Assembly (NCBI GenBank): GCA_021772705.1
Contig: JAJFLN010000169.1
Coordinates: 1 to 13,442 of the forward strand
Origin: Candidatus Cloacimonadota bacterium
Lineage (GTDB): Bacteria > Muiribacteriota > UBA6191 > JACPRK01
Length of the DNA stretch: 13,442 bases
Reading direction: 5' to 3'
The notes beneath the pieces were generated by a model. It did no database searches, was not told the DNA's origin, and saw nothing but the letters and a program-made list of their open reading frames with translations. The position numbers and the translations under genes were made by a program. Every line of letters starts with the position of its first letter. Positions within the stretch are counted from its first letter, which is position 1. Positions 7,559 to 13,442 of the stretch are shown here, piece after piece.

Positions 7559-7697
7559 CCCCGGGTAGCTGGAGGCTGAGCTAAGATCAAAAGGATCTCT
7601 GTGATCTCCGTGACCTCTGAGAACCCTGTGTAACTCCCCGTGTCATCGCGGCTGAAGCCACCCGTGCCTGGGATACCTCCAGGAATCGCTGACTTTC

Positions 7698-7727
7698 TTG
7701 ACGGGGACAGGCGTTTCCTTGTATCAT
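7698..7727 (+). promoter_or_regulatory. Sigma70-type promoter of the hcrCAB-type operon
   Basis: TTGACG (7698-7703) and TATCAT (7722-7727), each a 5/6 match, are spaced 18 bases apart. Transcription would begin near 7734, leaving a leader of about 37 bases with GGGAGGA placed 6 bases before the first start codon. This is the best-looking promoter pair on the plus strand of the window. The spacer contains ACGGGGACA, also found in the nearby inverted repeat. Confidence 0.65.
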
Positions 7728-7770
7728 GCGCCTCCTTCTTTCGGGGGGATAGGGTCCGGGAGGACTGCTC

Positions 7771-8280
7771 ATGAAGAACCGCGAAATCCTCGAACTCGAG
7801 GTGAATGGACATCGCCGTCAGACAGCGGCGCGGCCTTATGACGTGCTGCTCGATGTGCTTCGCGATGGCCTGGATCTGACGGGGACGAAGCGGGGATGCG
7901 ACATGGGTACCTGTGGCTGTTGCACGGTCCTGATGGACGGAAAGCCGGTCCTGTCCTGCCTGACTCTGGCGGGTCAGTGCGAGGGCAAGGCGATCACCAC
8001 GATTGAGGGTCTGAAGGACGGAGCCCATCTGCACCCGCTGCAGAAGTGCTTCGCCGATGCCGGCGGAAGTCAGTGCGGCTTCTGCACGCCCGGATTCCTC
8101 ATGACCTGCACGGCCCTGCTGGAGAAGAACCAGGAACCCTCCGATGGGGAGATCCGGGAAGCCATCAGCGGGAACATGTGCCGTTGCACCGGCTACGTGA
8201 AGATCATCGAGGCCATCCAGCAGTCCGCTGAAGTCCTCCGGGCCAGGAAGGCCGGGAACGAGGGCCAGGCCGATGTCTGA
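7771..8280 (+). CDS. hcrC: 4-hydroxybenzoyl-CoA reductase-type [2Fe-2S] subunit (HcrC-like)
   Basis: Small electron-transfer subunit of a xanthine-oxidase-family molybdoenzyme. The 169-residue product has the two standard clusters: a plant-type [2Fe-2S] site with C43, C48, C51 and C63 (GCDMGTCGCC) and a C-terminal four-helix site with C102, C105 (QCGFC), C137 and C139 (MCRCTGY). It passes electrons between the molybdenum centre and the FAD subunit. The start at 771 of its strong promoter's leader is backed by GGGAGGA 6 bases upstream. Its end overlaps the large subunit gene by 8 bases. Taken alone it could belong to any family member (CO dehydrogenase, nicotine, isoquinoline or aldehyde oxidoreductase); the hcr assignment rests on the FAD subunit two genes on. 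Confidence 0.85.
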   Translation: MKNREILELEVNGHRRQTAARPYDVLLDVLRDGLDLTGTKRGCDMGTCGCCTVLMDGKPVLSCLTLAGQCEGKAITTIEGLKDGAHLHPLQKCFADAGGSQCGFCTPGFLMTCTALLEKNQEPSDGEIREAISGNMCRCTGYVKIIEAIQQSAEVLRARKAGNEGQADV

Positions 8281-10618
8281 GCCAAAGAGCGGGGCGGCCA
8301 AGGGCGTCATCGGACAGCGTCTGCCTCTGGTGGATGCCCGGAAGAAGACCACCGGCGAGGCCGTCTACACCGACGACATCCGTTTGCCGAACACCCTGGT
8401 GGGGAAGATCCTCCGCAGCCCCCACGCCCATGCGCGCATCAAGGGGATCGATACGAGTCGTGCCCTCGCCCTGCCGGGAGTCGCGGCGGTGGTCACCGGC
8501 GCCGAGAACAGGGCGAACTTCGGCGTCTTGCCCATCAGCAAGGACGAGACGGCTCTGGCCGTGGACAAGGTGATCTTCGTCGGCGATCAGGTCGCTGCCG
8601 TGGCCGCCGAGGACGAGGAGATCGCCCTGGAGGCTCTGGGACTGATCCAGGTGGACTACGAGGTCTACCCCGCATTCCTGCAGCCCGAAGACAGCTTGAA
8701 GGACGTGGCAGATCCGGCTCACAAGATCCACGCCCGGACCGTGGGTGAGACCAACGTCCACAAGCAGGTGGATCAGCACTTCGGAGACGTGGATGCAGCG
8801 CTGAAGGACGCCCGGATCGTCCGCCGCGGCCACTTCGAATTCGGCAGCGTGACCCACGCTTTCACGGAACCTCACTGCGTGATCGCCCGGTATGACACCG
8901 ACGGCAAGCTCACCCTCTGGTCGGCGACCCAGGTGCCCCACTACGTCCATCGAGCTCTGGTGGAGGTGACCGGTCTTCCCATGCACGCCATCCGGGTGAT
9001 CAAGCCCATGGTCGGCGGCGCCTTCGGCGGCAAGAGCGATCCCTTCCCCCACGAGATGGCCGCGGCCCTGCTCTCCATGAAGAGCGGCCGGCCCGTCAAG
9101 ATCCTCTTCGATCGAGAGGAGGTCTTCCTCAGCCACCACGGACGGCATCCGACGAAGACCGACATCGCGGTCGCCCTGGACAGGGACGGCAAGATCAGCG
9201 GCCTGGATCTGAAGGTGCTGATCGACGGCGGCGCCTGGGGCAGCTTCGGAGTCGTCACCACCTATTACAACGGGGTCCTCTCCGCCGGGCCCTACGATGT
9301 CTCCAACTTCAGGTACTCGGGCAAACGGGTCTACACCAACAAGCCTCCCTGCGGAGCCATGCGGGGTCATGGAGCCGTCAACAGCCGCTTCGCCTTCGAG
9401 GTCCTCCTTGACGAGATCGCCGAGGAGCTGGGCGAGGATCCCTGCGAGCTGAGGCTGAAGAACTTCCTGCCCGAGTACACCACGACGATCAACGAGTTCC
9501 GGATCACTTCCAATGGTATCGCCGAGGGAATGCTGCGGGCCATGGAACGCTCAGGCTGGAAAGAGAAGTATCGTCAGCTGCCTCCGGGCCGCGGGATTGG
9601 CGCGGCCTGCGGTTTCTACATCAGCGGCTCGGCACTTCCCATCCACTGGTCCAAGTTGCCCCAGTCCACGGTGCACCTGAAGATCGACATGGACGGCGGC
9701 GTCACGGTCCACGCCGGTACCGCCGACATCGGCCAGGGCTCGGACACCATGCTCGCCCAGTGTGTGGCCCAGGTCCTGGGGCTGCCCATGTCCCGTCTCC
9801 GGGTCTACACCGCTGACAGTGACATGGACCCCGTCGATCTGGGCAGCTACTCCAGCCGGGTGACCTTCATGGCCGGCAATGCTGCCCGTCGCGCCGCCGA
9901 GCAGATCCGGACCGAGCTGATCGAAGCCGCCTCCCGCCTGACGGGCTACCCGGCAGAGGGGTTCGTCCTGGAGGATGAACTCGTGGTCTACACGCCCCTG
10001 CCGCGGATCAGGATGAGCTACATGGAGGCCCTGACGGAGGCCCTTGCCGATCGGGGCGCCCTGATCGCCAGGGGAAGTTACCAGTCCCCTCCTATGGGGG
10101 GGAAGTTCAAGGGCGCTGCGGCGGGGCTGTCTCCGACGTACAGTTTCCAGTCCTACATCTCGGAGGTCACGGTAGACGAGGAGACCGGGTTCGTGAAGGT
10201 CGAGAAGGTCTGGGCCGCCCACGACTGCGGCCGGGCCCTGAACCCGATCGCCGTGGAGGGTCAGGTGGAGGGTTCGATCCACATGGGGCTGGGACAGCTG
10301 CTGTCGGAACAGTTCCGCTACCACGACGGCAACGTGCTCAACCCGAACCTGTTGGATTACAAGACCCTGTCGGCGAAGGAGATGCCCGAAGTGGAGTGCA
10401 TCCTCATCGAGTCCGGAGATCCCGAAGGGCCCTTCGGCGCCAAGGAGTGCGGCGAAGGGCCGCTGTTGCCGATCCTGCCATCTGTGGCCAATGCCATCCA
10501 CGATGCCGTTGGAGTCCGGATACGCCGATTGCCGGTCACGCCGGAGGATATCCTTCAGGGTATCCAGAAGAACCGGATGGAGAGATCCGATGTTGCTGCC
10601 AAGATTCGAGTTGCATAG
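8273..10618 (+). CDS. hcrA: 4-hydroxybenzoyl-CoA reductase-type molybdenum subunit (HcrA-like)
   Basis: Large catalytic subunit carrying the molybdopterin cofactor; in the characterised enzyme it removes the para-hydroxyl of 4-hydroxybenzoyl-CoA to give benzoyl-CoA. The 781-residue length fits the family. Visible cofactor motifs are GGAFGGK (248-254), MRGHGAVNSRFAFE starting at 363, GTADIGQGSDTM, and GAKECGEGP in which E728 is the position of the catalytic glutamate of xanthine dehydrogenases. No signal peptide is seen, so it is cytoplasmic. The ATG at 8273 overlaps the end of the small subunit gene by 8 bases, and its own end overlaps the FAD subunit by 29 bases, pointing to stoichiometric translation. 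Family is certain; substrate is inferred from the FAD subunit. Confidence 0.87.
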   Translation: MSEPKSGAAKGVIGQRLPLVDARKKTTGEAVYTDDIRLPNTLVGKILRSPHAHARIKGIDTSRALALPGVAAVVTGAENRANFGVLPISKDETALAVDKVIFVGDQVAAVAAEDEEIALEALGLIQVDYEVYPAFLQPEDSLKDVADPAHKIHARTVGETNVHKQVDQHFGDVDAALKDARIVRRGHFEFGSVTHAFTEPHCVIARYDTDGKLTLWSATQVPHYVHRALVEVTGLPMHAIRVIKPMVGGAFGGKSDPFPHEMAAALLSMKSGRPVKILFDREEVFLSHHGRHPTKTDIAVALDRDGKISGLDLKVLIDGGAWGSFGVVTTYYNGVLSAGPYDVSNFRYSGKRVYTNKPPCGAMRGHGAVNSRFAFEVLLDEIAEELGEDPCELRLKNFLPEYTTTINEFRITSNGIAEGMLRAMERSGWKEKYRQLPPGRGIGAACGFYISGSALPIHWSKLPQSTVHLKIDMDGGVTVHAGTADIGQGSDTMLAQCVAQVLGLPMSRLRVYTADSDMDPVDLGSYSSRVTFMAGNAARRAAEQIRTELIEAASRLTGYPAEGFVLEDELVVYTPLPRIRMSYMEALTEALADRGALIARGSYQSPPMGGKFKGAAAGLSPTYSFQSYISEVTVDEETGFVKVEKVWAAHDCGRALNPIAVEGQVEGSIHMGLGQLLSEQFRYHDGNVLNPNLLDYKTLSAKEMPEVECILIESGDPEGPFGAKECGEGPLLPILPSVANAIHDAVGVRIRRLPVTPEDILQGIQKNRMERSDVAAKIRVA

Positions 10619-11564
10619 GCCGTCCTCCGTTGATGAGGCTCTGACCATCGCCGCCCGCCATGCCGGCGATTGCGATTTCATCGCCGGGGGGACTGACCTG
10701 CTGCAGAACTACAAGAACCGCCTCAATCCCCGGGGCCACGTGGTCAGCCTTCTGGGAATCGATGCGCTGCAGGAGCTGTCACCGACCCGGATCGGCGCAC
10801 TGACTACTCTGGCCCGCATCGAAGAAAGCGAGACCATGCGGCGGGAGTTGCCCATTCTGGTGGAGGCAGCCTCGAAGGTCGCCAGCCCCTTGGTTCGTCA
10901 GACCGCGACCTTGGGGGGGAACCTGCTCGTCGAGACCCGTTGCTACTACTTCAACCAGAGCGAGTTCTGGCGGCGATCGAAAGGCTACTGCCTGAAGGCC
11001 GAAGGCGATGTCTGTCTCGTCGTGCCCCAGAAGGAAACCTGCTACGCCGCTTTCTCCGGCGACATGGCTCCGGCGCTGATGGCCCTCGGGGCGTCGGCGA
11101 GGCTGAAGAGTCTCGACGGAGAACGGATCGTCAAGCTGACGGAGTTCTACGAGGGCGACGGGATCAAGCGGTACGTCCTGCGGCCCGGCGAGCTGGTTCA
11201 AGGTGTCGAGTTGCCGCCGTCGGCGACATCCCTCCGAGGAGCCTACAGAAAGCTCCGGCTCCGGGACACCTTCGACTATCCCGAGCTGGGTCTGGCCGTC
11301 ACTCTGGGCATGGAGGGCGAGAAGATCCGGGAACTACACGTCTGTGCCGCAGCCATGGAGACCGTGCCGCTCTGCTTTGACGACCTGACCGGTTCGCTTC
11401 ACGGGCAGCCGCTGTCGGACTCCCTGATTCAGCTGCTGGGGGAACGGATCGTGAAGCGAGTGAAGCCCGTGAAGAACACGGCCCTGTCACCCAACTACAG
11501 GCGCAAGATGGTGATGGTCTACCTGCGCCGCATGCTGGAACAGCTGGCCACGGCTGGTAACTGA
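10590..11564 (+). CDS. hcrB: 4-hydroxybenzoyl-CoA reductase-type FAD and [4Fe-4S] subunit (HcrB-like)
   Basis: Flavin subunit of the molybdoenzyme. The 324-residue product has the FAD motifs IAGGTDLL (31-38) and TLGGNL (107-112). Between them and the C-terminal domain lies the insertion found in 4-hydroxybenzoyl-CoA reductase: C118, C134, C142 and C151, with gaps of 16, 8 and 9 that equal those of C122/C138/C146/C155 in the Thauera aromatica enzyme. This binds an extra [4Fe-4S] cluster that lets the enzyme run reductively with a low-potential donor; ordinary xanthine-oxidase FAD subunits lack it. ATG at 10590 has GGAGAG 5 bases upstream and the family-typical opening MLLPRFELHRP; an in-frame ATG at 10491 lies inside the large subunit gene and is not favoured. 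No CoA ligase or ferredoxin gene is in the window, so substrate is not proven. Confidence 0.88.
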   Translation: MLLPRFELHRPSSVDEALTIAARHAGDCDFIAGGTDLLQNYKNRLNPRGHVVSLLGIDALQELSPTRIGALTTLARIEESETMRRELPILVEAASKVASPLVRQTATLGGNLLVETRCYYFNQSEFWRRSKGYCLKAEGDVCLVVPQKETCYAAFSGDMAPALMALGASARLKSLDGERIVKLTEFYEGDGIKRYVLRPGELVQGVELPPSATSLRGAYRKLRLRDTFDYPELGLAVTLGMEGEKIRELHVCAAAMETVPLCFDDLTGSLHGQPLSDSLIQLLGERIVKRVKPVKNTALSPNYRRKMVMVYLRRMLEQLATAGN

Positions 11565-11574
11565 GCCGGAGCCC

Positions 11575-12405
11575 ATGCCTCGGAAGGCGGCTGTTGAACA
11601 TCTGACTCCGATCCTGAAGAAGGCCGTCTCGGGAGGCTCGGGCGACTCGATTGGGGGTCCCGGTTGGGGCATCGCTCGGGAGGACTGCCTTTCCTTTCTC
11701 GCTCGATTGCCTGAGGAGTCTCTGGATCTGATCGCCACGGACCCGGCCTACAGCGGAATGAACAACCATCTGAAGTTCGGCCATGGGCGTATCGTGGGGC
11801 GCTATGGGGATCCGGCCAACGATAAGTGGATGCAGGAGTTCCGTGATTCGCCGGAGTCTTTCCTTCGATTCCTCGAGCTCTGCCACCGGGTCCTCAAGCC
11901 GGATCGGCATCTCTATGTGATGTTCGATTCCTTCTCCATGCTCAGCCTGGGCCATCTGGTGCGGCAGGTGTTCGACGTGAAGAACGTGATCGTGTGGGAC
12001 AAGGTTCGTCTCGGCATGGGTCATCACTTCCGCCGCCGTCACGAGTTCATCATCTTTGCCGGCAAGGGTAAGAGGAAGGTGGCGCACAGGGCGTTCCCCG
12101 ATGTCTGGCGAATCAAGCGTGTCCACCGGGGTGCCTATCCGACGCAGAAGCCCCGGGAGCTCTTCGAGATCATGATTGCCGCGAGCACCGAGAAGGGCGA
12201 GACGGTGTGTGATCCATTCACCGGGGCTTCCAGCAGCGGAGCCGCGGCGCTGACGGCATCGAGGAGCTTCATCGGATGCGATGTGAACAACCGGTCTCTC
12301 GAGGTGTCAGGCGAGAGATTGAAGAGCATCGTCGGAGGTGGCGGCGATCCGCTGCAGCCGAAGTGTCAGGTGCCCGAAGGCGAGCCTCTCTTCTGGCGAC
12401 GGTGA
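11575..12405 (+). CDS. Beta-class site-specific DNA methyltransferase, probably N6-adenine
   Basis: Transfers methyl from S-adenosylmethionine to a base in a DNA recognition site. The 276-residue product shows catalytic motif IV as DPAY (56-59), introduced by the typical LARLPEESLDLIATDPAY run, and the SAM-binding motif I DPFTGASSSG (213-222) preceded by YPTQKP; motif IV before motif I defines the beta class. An initial D with final Y favours adenine-N6 over cytosine-N4, but A replaces the usual second proline. The central region 60-150 would hold the recognition domain. It starts 10 bases after the FAD subunit stop with a GGAG only 3 bases from the ATG. No restriction endonuclease gene is adjacent, so it looks like an orphan, possibly regulatory or phage-derived, methylase. 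The recognition site cannot be read from sequence. Confidence 0.85.
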   Translation: MPRKAAVEHLTPILKKAVSGGSGDSIGGPGWGIAREDCLSFLARLPEESLDLIATDPAYSGMNNHLKFGHGRIVGRYGDPANDKWMQEFRDSPESFLRFLELCHRVLKPDRHLYVMFDSFSMLSLGHLVRQVFDVKNVIVWDKVRLGMGHHFRRRHEFIIFAGKGKRKVAHRAFPDVWRIKRVHRGAYPTQKPRELFEIMIAASTEKGETVCDPFTGASSSGAAALTASRSFIGCDVNNRSLEVSGERLKSIVGGGGDPLQPKCQVPEGEPLFWRR

Positions 12406-12425
12406 GGTTCGGCGGGAATGAGGAA

Positions 12426-12464
12426 GGCCTCCTTCGAGTCCTGTAGAGAGACTGCCGGGAGGCC
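12426..12464. terminator. Weak dyad between convergent genes, possible terminator
   Basis: GGCCTCC (12426-12432) pairs with GGAGGCC (12458-12464), and AGTC/GACT can pair inside the loop. A second small dyad, TCGGT and ACCGA, lies about ten bases further right. The genes on both sides converge here, so a bidirectional terminator would be expected, but neither strand shows a clear U-tract. Reported with low confidence. Confidence 0.25.
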
Positions 12465-12497
12465 CGTGGATCGGTGATGGTTACCGAGAAGTGAAAG

Positions 12498-12947
12498 CTA
12501 CTTCTTCTTTCGAACAGGCGCCTTTCGCTTGGCCGGAGCCTTTCTGGCAGGAGCCTTTCTGGCCGGGGCCTTCTTCTTGGCCGGAGCCTTCTTCTTGGCC
12601 GGAGCCTTCTTGGCTGGAGCCTTTCTGGCCGGAGCCTTCTTCTTGGCTGGGGCCTTCTTCTTGGCCGGAGCCTTCTTCCTGGCCGGGGCCTTCTTCTTGG
12701 CCGGGGCCTTCTTCTTGGCCGGAGCCTTCTTGGCTGGCGCCTTCTTCTTGGCCGGGGCCTTCCTGGCCGGAGCCTTCTTGGCTGGCGCCTTCTTCTTGGC
12801 CGGGGCCTTCTTCTTGGCTGGGGCCTTCTTCTTTGCTGGGGCCTTCTTCTTGGCCGGCGTCATCTTGGCAGCTGCGGTCCTGCTTGCAGTCGCCTTCTTG
12901 CCGGCCGGCTTGGAGACGGACTTCTTGGCCTTGTCCGACGTCACCAT
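12498..12947 (-). CDS. Lysine/alanine/proline-repeat histone-H1-like protein
   Basis: Very basic 149-residue protein, likely a nucleoid-associated DNA-binding protein like the C-terminal tails of eukaryotic H1, bacterial HctB or AlgP. Residues 1-30 are lysine/serine/alanine-rich with a single acidic residue (D5). Residues 31-149 consist entirely of 21 repeat units, 14 hexads of PAKKKA type and 7 pentads of PAKKA or PARKA type. There is no globular domain, signal peptide or membrane segment, so it should be disordered and bind DNA or RNA by charge. The ATG at 12947 has AAGGAAGG 7 bases upstream and lies about 110 bases downstream of a strong minus-strand promoter. The frame is open to an ATG at 13268, but that extension would run across the promoter and resembles no protein. 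Role in compaction or regulation is inferred from composition. Confidence 0.8.
   Translation of the reverse strand: MVTSDKAKKSVSKPAGKKATASRTAAAKMTPAKKKAPAKKKAPAKKKAPAKKKAPAKKAPARKAPAKKKAPAKKAPAKKKAPAKKKAPARKKAPAKKKAPAKKKAPARKAPAKKAPAKKKAPAKKKAPARKAPARKAPAKRKAPVRKKK
12501..12857. repeat. Degenerate 18/15-base tandem repeat inside the histone-like gene
   Basis: The coding DNA is built of 21 imperfect units of 18 or 15 bases, read on the minus strand as codons for Pro-Ala-Lys/Arg-Lys-(Lys)-Ala. Nearly all lysines use AAG and the alanines mostly GCC, so the DNA units are almost identical and prone to slippage or recombination. All unit lengths are multiples of three, so gain or loss keeps the frame and changes only the protein length and charge. 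Confidence 0.85.
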
Positions 12948-13065
12948 ACCGAGTCCTTCCTTTCCTCCCGCCTTAATTGAAACCGACCGGCGTCCGTTGG
13001 TCAGTCTGGGTTTTCTCCGCCGGCGGGATAGTGGCGCAATTTGCGAACGGAGACCCTGGTTTGCG

Positions 13066-13094
13066 AGTATACTGACCGGCTCCAGTTGCGTCAA
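13066..13094 (-). promoter_or_regulatory. Sigma70-type promoter of the histone-like gene
   Basis: Read on the minus strand, TTGACG (13094-13089, 5/6) and TATACT (13071-13066, 5/6) are separated by exactly 17 bases. The expected start is near 13059, giving a leader of about 110 bases before the ATG at 12947. This is the strongest promoter pair in the window by consensus match and spacing, which suits an abundant nucleoid protein. Confidence 0.65.
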
Positions 13095-13272
13095 TACTGC
13101 GTTTGCATCCGGTGACGCGTGTGGGTCCGATACAGAAGTGTGCGCGGCTACGTACCTGAAAGTCCTCTTCGCTGCTGCATTAATACTCGATTGCTCCATT
13201 GGCAATAGATCGGCGGAAGGATCGCCTCGACGATTTGAACGACCTTCGCGCCCCCCGAAACTCTCCATCGGC

Positions 13273-13284
13273 GATCATATGATC
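13273..13284. repeat. Perfect 12-base palindrome GATCATATGATC
   Basis: The self-complementary 12-mer contains two GATC sites and a central CATATG; a third GATC follows at 13308-13311. It lies in the AT-richer part of the right-hand intergenic region. It could be an operator or a methylation-sensitive site for a gene beyond the window, but only the symmetry is actually seen. Confidence 0.4.
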
Positions 13285-13416
13285 ACCATTCGACATGTTA
13301 TCGATACGATCATAATCTCGAGAAGTTGCATCCAGGGTTTCCTCGAGACAGCTCTCCTCGATCTCCCCGACCTCTGATCCGCCATATTACAGGCCCAGCC
13401 GGGTGCATGTACCGTA

Positions 13417-13442
13417 GGGGGTCCCCACCTCCGTGGGCCCCC
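13417..13442. other. Strong GC hairpin cut by the window edge
   Basis: GGGGG (13417-13421) pairs with CCCCC (13438-13442) and CCCAC (13424-13428) with GTGGG (13433-13437), with a two-base bulge (TC) and a four-base loop CTCC. Ten base pairs, nearly all G-C, make it very stable. Whether a U-tract follows on the plus strand cannot be seen, so it may be a terminator or part of a structured RNA. Confidence 0.4.

Larger units (their letters stand above)
7378..7617. repeat. Nested inverted-repeat element in the intergenic region
   Basis: A 21-base arm at 7394-7414 (core CACGGAGATCACAGAG) recurs inverted at 7597-7617 with 20 of 21 bases matching. These outer arms flank the inner 33-base inverted repeat almost concentrically. 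The left outer arm is also partly duplicated directly: CACGGAGATCA occurs at 7378-7388 and 7399-7409, a 21-base period. Repeats of this CACGGAGA...ACAGAG character are known from intergenic regions of several environmental phyla. There is no transposase gene here; the structure looks like a small non-autonomous or REP-like dispersed element, possibly one element inserted into another. Confidence 0.6.
12948..13442. other. Gene-free 495-base region at the right edge
   Basis: I see no supportable gene. The plus-strand open frame across 12529-13377 is an artefact of the repeat composition, and the minus-strand frame up to 13268 is the untranslated upstream part of the histone-like gene. The part from about 13090 to 13330 is visibly less GC-rich than the rest of the window. 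It holds the minus-strand promoter, the GATCATATGATC palindrome (13273-13284) and a strong hairpin at the end. A gene or structured RNA starting beyond the edge is possible. Confidence 0.5.

Noticed and set aside
7378..7617. CRISPR array
   Set aside because: The repeats are inverted and unevenly spaced, with no set of equal spacers and no cas genes.
12948..13268. 107-residue N-terminal extension of the histone-like protein
   Set aside because: It would cross the strong minus-strand promoter at 13066-13094 and its sequence has no lysine-repeat or family character; ATG 12947 has a good Shine-Dalgarno.
12529..13377. Plus-strand open frame rich in GAFFLAGAFLA repeats, looking like a membrane protein
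   Set aside because: It is the complement of the lysine-repeat gene: the repeat units lack stops on both strands. The minus frame has a ribosome site, a promoter and a known protein class; the plus frame has none.
13300..13442. Signal recognition particle RNA, tmRNA or RNase P RNA at the right end
   Set aside because: None of their conserved core sequences is visible; only an isolated hairpin is seen.

Overview
The window is GC-rich bacterial chromosomal DNA with tightly packed, mostly plus-strand genes, strong Shine-Dalgarno sequences and recognisable sigma70-type promoters. The gene content (SUF system with SufU, an HD-GYP protein, a 4-hydroxybenzoyl-CoA reductase-type molybdoenzyme, a lysine-rich histone-H1-like protein) suggests a soil, sediment or other environmental bacterium. 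An uncultured, anaerobic or facultative lineage such as Acidobacteriota or a deltaproteobacterial relative is plausible, but nothing here fixes the taxonomy.

Layout. (1) Positions 89-6058 hold a complete SUF iron-sulfur assembly operon: a promoter, an Rrf2-family regulator with three candidate cluster-ligand cysteines, then sufB, sufC, sufD, sufS and sufU. From sufB onward the genes abut or overlap. SufS (cysteine desulfurase) and SufU (zinc-dependent sulfur acceptor) would supply persulfide sulfur to the SufBCD scaffold, and the Rrf2 protein probably senses cluster status and controls the operon. No sufA or sufE is present. (2) A GAF plus HD-GYP protein (6156-7328), with its own promoter, is a predicted cyclic-di-GMP phosphodiesterase. 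(3) A 442-base intergenic stretch holds nested inverted repeats and a short tandem repeat, then a strong promoter. (4) That promoter drives a three-gene xanthine-oxidase-family operon in the order small Fe-S, large Mo, FAD subunit. The FAD subunit carries the extra four-cysteine [4Fe-4S] insertion diagnostic of 4-hydroxybenzoyl-CoA reductase, an enzyme of anaerobic phenolic degradation. It needs many Fe-S clusters, which the neighbouring SUF system could supply. (5) An apparently orphan beta-class DNA methyltransferase follows 10 bases downstream. (6) Convergent to it on the minus strand lies a 149-residue lysine/alanine/proline repeat protein of the bacterial histone-H1-like type, with its own promoter. 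(7) The last 495 bases contain no gene I can support. They hold that promoter, a GATC-rich palindrome and a strong hairpin cut by the window edge.

I see no CRISPR array, tRNA, rRNA, intact transposase or prophage gene. The least explained pieces are the nested repeat element at 7378-7617, the helically phased TTTGC repeats at the suf promoter, and the repeat-built histone-like gene.
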